A DNA stretch of 55,371 nucleotides from the NCBI GenBank assembly GCA_002689995.1, contig NZIV01000030.1, forward strand, positions 1-55,371. The letters are read 5' to 3'. Under the pieces are notes generated by a model. That model saw only the letters and a list, made by a program, of their open reading frames with translations, had not been told where the DNA came from and made no database searches. This DNA is from Fidelibacterota bacterium. GTDB taxonomy: Bacteria > Fidelibacterota > Marinisomatia > SCGC-AAA003-L08 > GCA-2689995. This document shows, piece after piece, positions 27,151 to 36,937 of this stretch. The translations under genes were made by a program, and so were the position numbers. Every line of letters begins with the position of its first letter. The first letter of the stretch is position 1.

Positions 27151-30100
27151 TTATGCAAATACTTTTCTATTTTGAGAAGCTATTGTAATTAATCTTGATG
27201 TATCACTTGCCGTAACTAAATTTTCTCTAGTAAATTTGTCTGCAAAATTAGCAAAGTTAAATACTACTGCTGTTGTATCTATGTTTCCTGTAGCACTATT
27301 TCCTACCGTTGTACTTAAAGAACCTGCAGTATTAATTTGAGGCGCTCTATTTTCAAACAAACTAATTACATTAGATATTATTTTCTCGACTGATACTCTT
27401 GCAGAAACTATACCAATGTTTCCTACACTAGGGGTTGCTACAAGAGTACTTCCGCTATTAACTTTTATATTACTGTTTACGGCAGTGGTAGATTCTACTC
27501 CTGAAACAATTGCATTTACTTTTGGTATTGTTGCTGAAACACTGCCTGTTGTTTCTTGTCCTACAATAATTAAAGTGTTGTGTGATTCTGTTGTAATATT
27601 TTCTATTGAAGTTGTACTTTGTACATTTGATATAAAAGTATCTGTATTTATTGTAGGTAATTCAGTTTCTCCTGTAGCATTTATACCACTTAAAAAGTGA
27701 GTAAGTAAAATAGAAGTTCTTGGTCCATGCGGAGAAACGTGCTTACTAAAATCTTTTCCTTGCTCTTTAAATGGTCTAATGTTACCGTTTATTTTTGTTA
27801 TATTAGTACGATTATCGTGATCATTAATAAGATGTCTAGCACTAAGCGCTGGATTAGTTCTTTCTGCTATTCCAATCAAACCATATAATTCTATAGTTAC
27901 ATCAGGGCCACTAATTCCTATATTACTTCCACTCTCCATAAGTAAAAATAATTTACCTTTAAGATTTCCTAGTAACAAAGTTTGATTTGACACTCCGACT
28001 AAGTTACTAATAACTTTAGGAGTAATAGTTCCAACTGATCCTGTAAGTAAACCTCCTCCATCTGGAAAATCAAATACATTACCTTCTAGTGTAAATAACT
28101 GACCTTGAGAAATAACTAAAGTATTTAAATCCGAAAAACCAAAACCTAGTACAGGATCAAAGGGATCGGCACCTATGCTAAGACTAAGTGTACCTGTTGA
28201 AAAAGTGCTTTCAAGACCATCAGGATGTTCATCGTCAAAAGAAGAACCTAAAGGATTAAGACCTAATAATGCTTGACTTTTACCAATAGGAGTTATATTT
28301 CCTAAACTTACTGTTGCATCAAAATTACTTACTAAAGGTTCGGATACTATTAAAAGTAAATTCCCTGAATTTAAAAGTAATCCTGTTGTATCTAAAGCAG
28401 GGGTTACATGAGCGATTCCCTCTGTTCTTTCGTCTGTGGGTATAATAATAATAGAATTTGTTTGATGTGTAAAACTACCTGCAGCAGAAGTTCCTTGTAA
28501 TTCTGTTACAGTAGAGTCTCTAAATCCTGTTCCATAATTTATATAATGATCAAAACGTGCTACATAATTAACGGGTATAGAGGATATTTGAGTTGCAGTT
28601 TGTTCTTGTTGTCCATTATCTATAAAAGGAATAGATTGATGTGGTACTCTATCAGAACCTACTCCTGAAAAATGTATTACCTTTACATCTCCTACAGAAT
28701 TTCTATAATCTATTTTATTTGTATTTGTGTCTACAGTAGCATTTCCTAGTTCTGTTTGTACTTGTCCTACTTCTCCACTTCTTTGAACACCAAACATGTT
28801 TACAAATGCTTGAGCTAACGCATCGCCGCTTACTTCTCCAGCAACAGGTGCAGAAGAACCAGTTCCTTCTCCTTCTAACAATGTGCCTGTTTGTCCTGTA
28901 GCCAACTGAGAAGTTAAATCTACATTTGCTACAAGCCTACTTGCAAATGCCCTATAAAAAGGTTGTGATATAGCAAAACCACCGCTTGCGGCAGTGTTAC
29001 CCATATTTGCATGATAATGACAACCGTAATATAAATGATCTACATTGTCAACATATATTTTTGTAAAAGCACCCGATGTTCCACCAGAAGATAAACCACT
29101 ATTAGTTACAAAAGTTTCGTATCTAGCTGTTCCTGATCCTAATCCTGCAGCAGTATTAAATACTAAAAAGTGTCCTGCATTACTAGAATGACTTTGGTCA
29201 AATATATAACTATCTCCAATAATTAAACTTAAAGCAGGTCTAATTACTCCATCTATTTGATATACACCACCAACAACTTTTACTATATGAGTAGTGGTAT
29301 TACTACCTATTAAAACATTATTTGGTTTGTTTAATTTAAATGTACCGTTATTAAATTGTAAAAATGCTGAAGGAGCGCCATCTGTACCACGCTCTCTAAG
29401 TTCTAAACCTTGTGTCAAAGGTATGTAAGGAACCGTAGAAGGTGTTGTTGTTTCATTTAAAGATGTAGTATTTCCTGAATAAACAGCAGCAATTAAATTT
29501 CCTAAACTTCCTGTAGAACCTACACCACCATAATAGTTAGGGCTTCTTAACATTGCTGTAGTTACTTTTATATTTTGAGATAAATCAAAAAATAAACCTG
29601 CATCACTTTGCCTAGAATCTGATGGCACTGCAGTACTATTTGCACCAATGGCTAAATTTAATGTAGTAGGATGATTAAAATTATTTGCGTCTGGCTGAGT
29701 AAATACATCATTGTCAGATACTCTAACAGTTATAGAATTGTTTGCAACAAAATCAAAATTTAAATTAAATAAAGGAAATGTTGGAAGTTCAACACTTGCA
29801 CCAAATATAGGGGGAAATACAGGATCAGATGGAATAAAACCATCTGCGTCTGTAGCGCCTTCTATTGGATTTCCATTTGCATCTACTAAACCACGTTGTT
29901 GTAAATCTTTTAAACTTCCTCTAACAAATCCTGTAGCTTCTAGTCCTGTAAAAGGTTTTGTTGAATCTGAATTTTCTATTGTAGCTAAAAAAGGCAATCC
30001 ATCTTTAAGAGGTGGGTTATAAAATGCTTCCATACCACAATCTGTAAGAGGATCAAGTCTAGGATTATAAACATCAACAGTTTGTAAGGTTCCCCCTATT

Positions 30101-31095
30101 AACAATTCATGTTGTGAATCAAAATTAGGATGTAATAATTTACCTATAAAAGTTTGTACCTGATATGGATTAATAGTAAAATCTATGTCTAAAGTTCTTA
30201 GACCTTGTAAAATAATTCCACTGTCAGGAACTGAAGCAGCAGGATTGTGCATTACAATTAACATACGAGTAGTGGCACGTTCTGCACCAACTACCACAGG
30301 TACACCATTAAAACCTAAAGTAAAGTCACCTAATGTTTCTGTAGCTGTAGTATCTTCTGAATAACCAGCAGGAATAGTTTCATCAGCTACAGAACCATAA
30401 AATCTAATATTTTTTACATCATTGTCAGAATTTTTATATACTTTTGTATTTGCAGCTTTATGAGGAAAAAATAAATTTATATCTATTGGATTGTGAATTG
30501 CTCCTGCAGGAGTACCTGAAGGTTGACTAAGATTAGCTTTTGTTATATCATAAAATAAATCGCCGGGAAATTGATAAATAGACCTATCATAAATAAATCT
30601 TTCGGGAGTATCTGCATGAAAAATAGGATTTCCTGAATTGTCAACACCTGTTTGCAATCTAAAATGATTAGCAAATTGATCTGATAATCCAACCTCTCCA
30701 GTACCTTTTACAAATCCTTGAGATACGTTACCACTAACATCTAATAAATTTTCTACAGTAGTTGATGCATCAAAAAACCCCATACCAAATTGTACAAAAT
30801 AATGTTCTGACGATACTGTTGTTCCCCCACTATCAAGAGGAAACTCTTCTTTATTTTTGACAACAAAATTAGCAGGTAAAGGATTGCCACTTGAATCTGT
30901 TAAACCTGCATTAGTATTATGATATACCGTACTATTAAATTGTCTTACGGGTGTAGGACCAATTATTGCAGTTGCCGTTAAAGTTACATTTTCAATACTA
31001 GAGTTAATAGGAACACTTGTTAATTTAGGGCCAAAGAGTTCCTTTACACTAGCTGCAGCTACTGCATTACTTGCTATTGGCGCAAATCCTAACAC
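27151..31095 (-). CDS. Giant tail/fibre structural protein
   Basis: At 1314 residues this is the largest protein in the window. It is beta-rich, with many Asn, Thr, Ser and Gly, and no catalytic motif. Around residues 650-705 there is a segment YIFDQSHSSNAGHF...YYGCHYHANMG, matching the cupredoxin-like module also present in the next fibre gene. Late repeats such as VNAIVSGVESTTAVNSNI occur after residue 1150. It is probably a host-contacting tail component; the exact place in the tail is unknown. Confidence 0.65.
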   Translation of the reverse strand: MLGFAPIASNAVAAASVKELFGPKLTSVPINSSIENVTLTATAIIGPTPVRQFNSTVYHNTNAGLTDSSGNPLPANFVVKNKEEFPLDSGGTTVSSEHYFVQFGMGFFDASTTVENLLDVSGNVSQGFVKGTGEVGLSDQFANHFRLQTGVDNSGNPIFHADTPERFIYDRSIYQFPGDLFYDITKANLSQPSGTPAGAIHNPIDINLFFPHKAANTKVYKNSDNDVKNIRFYGSVADETIPAGYSEDTTATETLGDFTLGFNGVPVVVGAERATTRMLIVMHNPAASVPDSGIILQGLRTLDIDFTINPYQVQTFIGKLLHPNFDSQHELLIGGTLQTVDVYNPRLDPLTDCGMEAFYNPPLKDGLPFLATIENSDSTKPFTGLEATGFVRGSLKDLQQRGLVDANGNPIEGATDADGFIPSDPVFPPIFGASVELPTFPLFNLNFDFVANNSITVRVSDNDVFTQPDANNFNHPTTLNLAIGANSTAVPSDSRQSDAGLFFDLSQNIKVTTAMLRSPNYYGGVGSTGSLGNLIAAVYSGNTTSLNETTTPSTVPYIPLTQGLELRERGTDGAPSAFLQFNNGTFKLNKPNNVLIGSNTTTHIVKVVGGVYQIDGVIRPALSLIIGDSYIFDQSHSSNAGHFLVFNTAAGLGSGTARYETFVTNSGLSSGGTSGAFTKIYVDNVDHLYYGCHYHANMGNTAASGGFAISQPFYRAFASRLVANVDLTSQLATGQTGTLLEGEGTGSSAPVAGEVSGDALAQAFVNMFGVQRSGEVGQVQTELGNATVDTNTNKIDYRNSVGDVKVIHFSGVGSDRVPHQSIPFIDNGQQEQTATQISSIPVNYVARFDHYINYGTGFRDSTVTELQGTSAAGSFTHQTNSIIIIPTDERTEGIAHVTPALDTTGLLLNSGNLLLIVSEPLVSNFDATVSLGNITPIGKSQALLGLNPLGSSFDDEHPDGLESTFSTGTLSLSIGADPFDPVLGFGFSDLNTLVISQGQLFTLEGNVFDFPDGGGLLTGSVGTITPKVISNLVGVSNQTLLLGNLKGKLFLLMESGSNIGISGPDVTIELYGLIGIAERTNPALSARHLINDHDNRTNITKINGNIRPFKEQGKDFSKHVSPHGPRTSILLTHFLSGINATGETELPTINTDTFISNVQSTTSIENITTESHNTLIIVGQETTGSVSATIPKVNAIVSGVESTTAVNSNIKVNSGSTLVATPSVGNIGIVSARVSVEKIISNVISLFENRAPQINTAGSLSTTVGNSATGNIDTTAVVFNFANFADKFTRENLVTASDTSRLITIASQNRKVFA

Positions 31096-31110
31096 TAACT
31101 AAATTCCCTT

Positions 31111-33387
31111 TTAACTATATATGTATGCCCTAGAAGCTGTATTTGAACCAGATATTTGAGGATAATAAGTACCAATTGAAACTCTATTACTAACTTTACT
31201 AACTTTAATACCTTCACTAAAATCATTTAAATTTAGTCCACCTGCAGTATATTCTGATTTAGCCCTAGACCCATTAGCAGTAACATTTCCATTAGCTATG
31301 TCAGTTAGATTAAAAAAGAAAGCCTCGTCATTGCCCGTATCAGCAACTACTGCTCCACTTGGGCCTATACCAACATATTTTCCAAACTGATTACTTTCTC
31401 CTGTTACAAGAGTAGATAACTCTACTATAAGTGCTCCTGTTGACATTCTATATATCCAAGCCTTATTAAATGAAGTTCCACTTCCTATAATTACATAGTC
31501 ATCCCAAGCATCAACAGAATAACCAAATTGAAAATTAGTACCAACTCCGCTTAATGATGCTGGTAAAAACGTTCTAAAATGAGCAAATGGAGATGTAGCA
31601 TTAAATATATCAACTCTACCATCATTGCTGTAACTTCCGCTATCATAATTTGGAGAACCTATTGCAAAATAAGTATTAGTTACTCCAATACCAAAACCAG
31701 CATTTGAATCTGCAAAAGGACCAGAAGAAAAAGGTGAAGATATTTGAGTTGCTGACCAAGAATTATTAGCATCATATACTACTACTTTACCTGTCGGTGT
31801 AGAACCAAAATTTGCTCTTGGCGCAGTAGCTACGAGATAATTTCCATTTTGTGTAAAGCCCATATTCATTCCTAAATATGCTCTAGCACTAGACCCAAAA
31901 GTTTGAAAATTAGTAATTGCACTATAATCAGAAGCACTATATATGTAAATAGTACCAGTTTGTCCATATGATGGTGCATTAGTGTTTGGTCCCGAATTAT
32001 AAGCACTAACTGCTACATAATTTTGACTAATTGCACATTCTCCAAATCTAGAAATGCTACCGTTTGGAGACTCAGTAAATGTATTAAGAACTGTATTATT
32101 AGTAGCATTATATAGTATAGCTTTATTGTCTTCAACAGCACCTAAAATATACTTGCTTTCAGAAAAGTCTCCAAATAAACCAAAGTTAGAATAATAACTT
32201 GTGTTTGAACTAGTAACAAATGCCTCTAATGTTCTAGTAAAAAGTGGTGGACTAAAAGATAATGTAAATGCACTTACTGCAGTAACTGCTCCGTTTATAT
32301 TATCTGTAGCGCTAAAAGTTAAACTAAAAGTACCTGCATTAGCTTCTAATGTGCTAGGAGTTATAGTAAATACATTATCTGATTGACTAATAGTTGCTAT
32401 TGAACCTAAAGAACCCGATGTTACTGCATAATTCCAAGTAATAGGTAATCCTTCTGGATCAGAAGAAACTGCAGTAATAACTGTAGGTGTGCCGTCTTGA
32501 GCAAAAGTATAAGTAGCATCTACTCCAGAAATACTAGTAGGAGAAGCATTAGTTACAGTAGCAATTACAAACCATCCACGACCAGAAGAACTTGAAGTAA
32601 CTATATTTGCTCCCATAGCATTTCCATGTGTTTGGCAGTAATACTTTAAATTTGTAGAAGCATCATTTGGCACAGTATAAGTAACAGTTGCACCAGAACT
32701 ACCAGCAGTACCTGATACTACTACCCCTGCAGTAGTAACCGATTCAGCCTCACTTGCTGTACCAAAATTTGTAACTGTTTTAAAACCTAGAGGATGTGTT
32801 GCATTTGAACTATCGCTTACATCAAATATATAAGTCATTCCACGATTTAATGTAAGAGCAGCATTATTTACACCATCTATTGCAAATACATTACTACCGC
32901 TAACATTAACAACTGTTACAACAAATGTAACTGGTGCTGCATAAGAATATATAAACATTTTATTTAAAGAAGTAACAAGAACTGTATCACCAGCTTTAGG
33001 GTTAGGAAGTGCTGCAAGATCAGACATAGCAGTAACAGCAGTAATAGATGCACCATCTGCTAATTCATATTGTGAAGCACTACTGTTATATTTTAAAATT
33101 TGACCGTCTGAAGGAGAAGCAGCACTTACATCTGTAAGACCATTTACATTAAATGCAACAGAAGATTGTAAGTCCGCTAATTCAAATTTTGAAGTGCTAT
33201 TAGAAAATTTTAATATTTGATTATTTGTAGGAGATGGTGCATTAACATTTCCAATATCATTTATGGTATTTGCAACAGTAGAAACTGCATTCCAAACTAC
33301 TTTAGTAGAATCATAAGTATATTGTATGCTGCCTACAGTAAATGTATCACCATTACTAGGCGAACTAGGAAAGTTTGCTTTTGCCAT
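31111..33387 (-). CDS. Tail fibre: cupredoxin-like, Ig-like and beta-propeller domains
   Basis: This 758-residue protein has a modular layout. Residues 1-150 contain paired GxILKFSNSTSKFELAD units. Residues about 155-265 form a cupredoxin-like domain with H198, C251, H254 and M258 (THPLGF, then YYCQTHGNAMG). Residues 271-380 form an Ig- or cadherin-like domain (DPEGLPITWNY, FSATDNINGAV). Residues 384-758 contain repeated FG-GAP-like blades (YSNFGLFGDFSE, RVDIFNATSP). It is probably a receptor-binding fibre. The Ig-like and propeller parts are paralogous to those of the adjacent upstream fibre. Confidence 0.75.
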   Translation of the reverse strand: MAKANFPSSPSNGDTFTVGSIQYTYDSTKVVWNAVSTVANTINDIGNVNAPSPTNNQILKFSNSTSKFELADLQSSVAFNVNGLTDVSAASPSDGQILKYNSSASQYELADGASITAVTAMSDLAALPNPKAGDTVLVTSLNKMFIYSYAAPVTFVVTVVNVSGSNVFAIDGVNNAALTLNRGMTYIFDVSDSSNATHPLGFKTVTNFGTASEAESVTTAGVVVSGTAGSSGATVTYTVPNDASTNLKYYCQTHGNAMGANIVTSSSSGRGWFVIATVTNASPTSISGVDATYTFAQDGTPTVITAVSSDPEGLPITWNYAVTSGSLGSIATISQSDNVFTITPSTLEANAGTFSLTFSATDNINGAVTAVSAFTLSFSPPLFTRTLEAFVTSSNTSYYSNFGLFGDFSESKYILGAVEDNKAILYNATNNTVLNTFTESPNGSISRFGECAISQNYVAVSAYNSGPNTNAPSYGQTGTIYIYSASDYSAITNFQTFGSSARAYLGMNMGFTQNGNYLVATAPRANFGSTPTGKVVVYDANNSWSATQISSPFSSGPFADSNAGFGIGVTNTYFAIGSPNYDSGSYSNDGRVDIFNATSPFAHFRTFLPASLSGVGTNFQFGYSVDAWDDYVIIGSGTSFNKAWIYRMSTGALIVELSTLVTGESNQFGKYVGIGPSGAVVADTGNDEAFFFNLTDIANGNVTANGSRAKSEYTAGGLNLNDFSEGIKVSKVSNRVSIGTYYPQISGSNTASRAYIYS

Positions 33388-33390
33388 TAA

Positions 33391-35835
33391 TTAAGACCCT
33401 CGTTTATAAATATATGCTCTACCGCCAGTATTTCCATTTTGATCAGGCGCTTCTGGATTTCCAAAAATCATATATTCACTATTTCTTGATAATGTAGCAC
33501 AAGAAGAGTTAAAACCAAAAAAATCTGAAGATAAAGGAGTTCTAATATAACCTAGATATGACCAGCTTGTACCTGTTCTTTTATATATAATAATATCTGC
33601 TTGAAAAGTTCCAACCATATTTGTAGACCAAGCAGCTTGTTGACGCCCTTGCAATGCTAAAACACTTCCAGAAGAGTCAAAACTTCCCGCACCTCCCGGT
33701 CCTAGTGTTTCAGTATATGTTGATGGGTTAGTTCCTGAAATAGTTGCTTGTAAATTCCAAGAAGAACCATCCCAATAAAAAACATAAGCCTCTTGATTGG
33801 CTCCTAAATTTCCTGCTAATAAATAATTACCGTCTGAAGACATATTACCCAGTTGACCAAAACCACAATTGGCATTACTTGCAGGAGTACCAAAATGTAT
33901 TTTACTTTCCCAAGACCAAGTAGACCCACTTCTATTTGCAATCCATGCTCCACCAGCATTTGTTGCACCTACATCTAATCCTGAAGAGCCTGTTGCAAGT
34001 TTATTTCCATCAGAAGATAAACTAACCCATCTACCAAAAGCAGCACCACCGCCTTGATTACTAACTTCAGTAGGAACTGATATTGTTTCTGCTGCCCAAG
34101 TAGTGCCTGTTCTTTTATATACATATACTTTATCTACTGTAGTTCCAGAATTACTACCCCTAGGATTACTGCCTAATGCAATAGTATTTCCATCACCAGA
34201 TATAGCATTAATATTCATACGTTCTAGTTGAGTATTATAAGTAGAACTGTCATTACCTATTACTTGTTGAAAACTCCAAGTGCTTCCACTTCTTGTATAA
34301 ACGTAGTTTAAATTTCCGTTAGAAGTATTAGAAGCTACTACAGTATTTCCATCATTAGATATACTTACACAATCACCTAAATAGTATTGATAATTAGAGT
34401 TAAGACTTGAATCTATATAATTTTCAATATCTTGTTCTACTGACCAAGTACTGCCCGATAATTTAACTATTCTAATACCACCATAACCATTAGTAAATCC
34501 TTGACGATGTCCAATTACAGCCGTTCCCTCATTAGAAATATCAGTGCCGCCGCCAAAGAATGGCCTATAAGCTCCACTAGTATTACTTGTTGCTATTTCT
34601 TGAGATAATGTAGGAACAGCCCAACTTATAAAAGCTAAAGTAAAAGCACTAGAAGCACTAACTGCTCCGTTTATATTATCTGTAGCGCTAAAAGTTAAAC
34701 TAAAAGTACCTGCATCAGTTGTACTAGGCGTTATAGTAAATACATTATCTGATTGAGATACAGTAGCTATACTTCCTAGGGAACCTGCTGATACTGAGTA
34801 AGACCAAGTTAAAGGAAACCCTTCTGGGTCGGTAGCTATTGCAGTAATAACAGTTGGTGTTGCGTCTTGTGATAAAGTATAAGTAGCATTAACCCCCGAA
34901 ATTGCAGAAGGAGAATCATTTGTAATAGTAGCAATTACATACCAACCAACTCCTGTATACATAAATAGTTTTTTTAAATCATTTACAAGAGCAATATCTC
35001 CTGTATTCATTCCTGTAACTGCAATCAAAGCTGCCATATTAGCTACTACACGACTAACGCCAGCAGCATTATTATCTGCACTATAGGCAAATCTTGTCCA
35101 TGCAGTACCGTCATAGCTAAACATAGCTTTGTCTGCCGTAACATAAGCTAAGTGTCCTGCATTTATACCTGTAAGAGCATTCATTGCAGTTTGATTAGCA
35201 ACGACACTAGCTGATGTACCAGCCTCTCCTGTCGATCCCTGTGACCCCGTTGGTCCTGTTGGTCCTACAGGTAATGTTTCAATCCAATAGTTATCGCCTG
35301 ATTGATCCGTATAATAAATATAATTTTTAAGAGTTGCTTCATCTACCCAAATATCGCCTTCTTGAGGAGAAGCAGGTGCGTTTGCCGAAACTGTAGTTCC
35401 AGAAAATTGTGTAGCGTTAGCCCATGCCGTGCCATTCCATGCAAGAACTTCTGCAGATTGTGGACTTGATATTGCCGTAGTAATAACAGGTGTACTAGCA
35501 TTTGTCATATCTTCTGCAGTTGAAGTTACAAAAACAAAAGATTCTGTTCCTGCAACACTGTTACCAACATTAATCCTATTACCTGCACCAAGACTACCAG
35601 TTAAAACTGTATCCCTAGATAACGTAGTAACACCGCCAGAAATAGTTACAGTTCCTGTACCTACTTCAAATGCGGTGTCACCACTTTCAATAGTATAGCT
35701 AATAGTATCTCCTGTAACAATTCCAGCACTTTGAAATGTTTGAAATCCATCAGGAGGTGTATTAGACATAGTTATACTAGACACATTACCCGTAGTAGAT
35801 ATTTGCATCTTGGCTCTATTTACAAATTTTACCAC
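33391..35835 (-). CDS. Tail fibre: collagen-like, Ig-like and beta-propeller domains
   Basis: This 814-residue protein starts at GTG, with AAGGAG upstream. Residues 1-110 form a phage fibre N-terminal domain, residues 191-208 are a short collagen-like run (GPTGPTGSQGSTGEAG), residues 300-402 an Ig-like domain and residues 405-814 a beta-propeller with repeated SxDGNxxxxG units (SNDGNTVVAS, SGDGNTIALGS, SSDGNKLATGS). The Ig-like domain is about three-quarters identical by eye to that of the following gene. It is probably a trimeric receptor-binding fibre. Confidence 0.75.
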   Translation of the reverse strand: MVKFVNRAKMQISTTGNVSSITMSNTPPDGFQTFQSAGIVTGDTISYTIESGDTAFEVGTGTVTISGGVTTLSRDTVLTGSLGAGNRINVGNSVAGTESFVFVTSTAEDMTNASTPVITTAISSPQSAEVLAWNGTAWANATQFSGTTVSANAPASPQEGDIWVDEATLKNYIYYTDQSGDNYWIETLPVGPTGPTGSQGSTGEAGTSASVVANQTAMNALTGINAGHLAYVTADKAMFSYDGTAWTRFAYSADNNAAGVSRVVANMAALIAVTGMNTGDIALVNDLKKLFMYTGVGWYVIATITNDSPSAISGVNATYTLSQDATPTVITAIATDPEGFPLTWSYSVSAGSLGSIATVSQSDNVFTITPSTTDAGTFSLTFSATDNINGAVSASSAFTLAFISWAVPTLSQEIATSNTSGAYRPFFGGGTDISNEGTAVIGHRQGFTNGYGGIRIVKLSGSTWSVEQDIENYIDSSLNSNYQYYLGDCVSISNDGNTVVASNTSNGNLNYVYTRSGSTWSFQQVIGNDSSTYNTQLERMNINAISGDGNTIALGSNPRGSNSGTTVDKVYVYKRTGTTWAAETISVPTEVSNQGGGAAFGRWVSLSSDGNKLATGSSGLDVGATNAGGAWIANRSGSTWSWESKIHFGTPASNANCGFGQLGNMSSDGNYLLAGNLGANQEAYVFYWDGSSWNLQATISGTNPSTYTETLGPGGAGSFDSSGSVLALQGRQQAAWSTNMVGTFQADIIIYKRTGTSWSYLGYIRTPLSSDFFGFNSSCATLSRNSEYMIFGNPEAPDQNGNTGGRAYIYKRGS

Positions 35836-35869
35836 GATATAATACTCCTTTTTTGGGTAATGTTATTTT

Positions 35870-36322
35870 TTACGCAATACGAATAATTGCGTTGGTTGCA
35901 TTTGCAGTTGGGAACTGAATAGTAAAATCACCTGCTGTAGAACTTACTGTACCACCAAAACTAAAAGTAGCTACCGCTAATTTTCCAGAATCACTATCGT
36001 TGTAAATTAAACAACCAATTGCTGAAACAGTTACAGTTGAAAATGTTTCATTAGCAAAATCAACAAAAGCTGTAGTTCCTGATGTAGTAACAGTAGGACT
36101 GTCTAAGGCTTGCCCACCTGCAGAATAACCACCGCCACTAACTTCTCCATTACCTTGAAGTTGAGTATAAGAAGTAGTAGTGGCGTCATATGTACCCGTA
36201 GCAGAAGAATCTGCACTAATAAGAGCAATTTTGAAAGTATCACCGTTGTCAAAATTATGCTTACCCTTTAACAGATTTTCTTTAAAAGAAGTACACATTG
36301 CTGTAGTTACTGTAGCTGCCAT
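35870..36322 (-). CDS. Probable virion surface or decoration protein (150 aa)
   Basis: This is a beta-rich, Thr/Ser/Gly-rich protein with FKENLLKGKHNFDNGDTFKIALI at the N-terminus, a pattern shared with small structural proteins found near phage capsid genes. It lies between the capsid cluster and the fibre genes and is preceded by AGGATTATAG. A decoration or head-fibre role is likely but not proven. Confidence 0.6.
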   Translation of the reverse strand: MAATVTTAMCTSFKENLLKGKHNFDNGDTFKIALISADSSATGTYDATTTSYTQLQGNGEVSGGGYSAGGQALDSPTVTTSGTTAFVDFANETFSTVTVSAIGCLIYNDSDSGKLAVATFSFGGTVSSTAGDFTIQFPTANATNAIIRIA

Positions 36323-36350
36323 TCTATAATCCTTTCATAGAACAAAATAT

Positions 36351-36378
36351 AAGTAGGCTGTTTTTACACAACCTACTT
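36351..36378 (-). terminator. Hairpin after the capsid cluster
   Basis: An 11-bp stem (AAGTAGG-C-TGT with ACA-A-CCTACTT; one G-U pair in minus-strand RNA) with a six-base loop follows the decoration-like gene at 36390. On the minus strand it is followed by ATATTTTGTT, a weak U tract. It is probably a partial terminator or processing stem that lets capsid genes be expressed above the fibre genes. Confidence 0.5.
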
Positions 36379-36389
36379 AATACTTTTAC

Positions 36390-36926
36390 TTATGCAAGAT
36401 AATCACGATCAGCAAGCGCCGATGGCGTCATTGCTGCCGAAATATCCGCTACACATGCGTACAAACGCAGTTTACCAGTAGTTGCCGCTGCACCTGCAAT
36501 AGTTACATCAATGGTATCTGCAGTGCCAACGAGAGCTAGATTTTCTGCCGCAAAGGTAGAAGCTGCTCCTGTGTTGACAAGGTTGGTTTCACCATTAGTA
36601 CCTTTTACAAGATAAGTACCTGCTGCTTGTGTTAGATCACCACCATCAATGATGTCATCGCCAGCAGCGAAGTCAATATTACACGTACATGATGCAGTAA
36701 ACGGTTTAAGTATTTCTGCCCCTGCAAAAAGAATAATTGATTGAGCAGGAATTTCAAGTAATTGAAATATATCACCGTCTGCAATAGTAGCACCAGCAAC
36801 AATCATGGCATCAATATCCAAGATACGTTCTATAGTGCGTACAGGATTGCCTACATTGGTATGTTGTGCAATACTATTAGCGCCAACGCCGGGAGTAGTT
36901 TTTAGAGTCATGTCAAAAGTAGCCAT
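36390..36926 (-). CDS. Capsid-associated protein (178 aa)
   Basis: This protein lies eleven bases downstream of the major capsid gene. It is Ala/Gly/Thr-rich and beta-rich (GATIADGDIFQLLEIPAQS, then GTADTIDVTIAGAAATTGKL). Such proteins next to capsid genes in marine podoviruses are usually virion-associated and may decorate the capsid. No enzyme motif is seen. GGAGATATACA precedes the ATG. Confidence 0.65.
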   Translation of the reverse strand: MATFDMTLKTTPGVGANSIAQHTNVGNPVRTIERILDIDAMIVAGATIADGDIFQLLEIPAQSIILFAGAEILKPFTASCTCNIDFAAGDDIIDGGDLTQAAGTYLVKGTNGETNLVNTGAASTFAAENLALVGTADTIDVTIAGAAATTGKLRLYACVADISAAMTPSALADRDYLA

Positions 36927-36937
36927 TGTATATCTCC

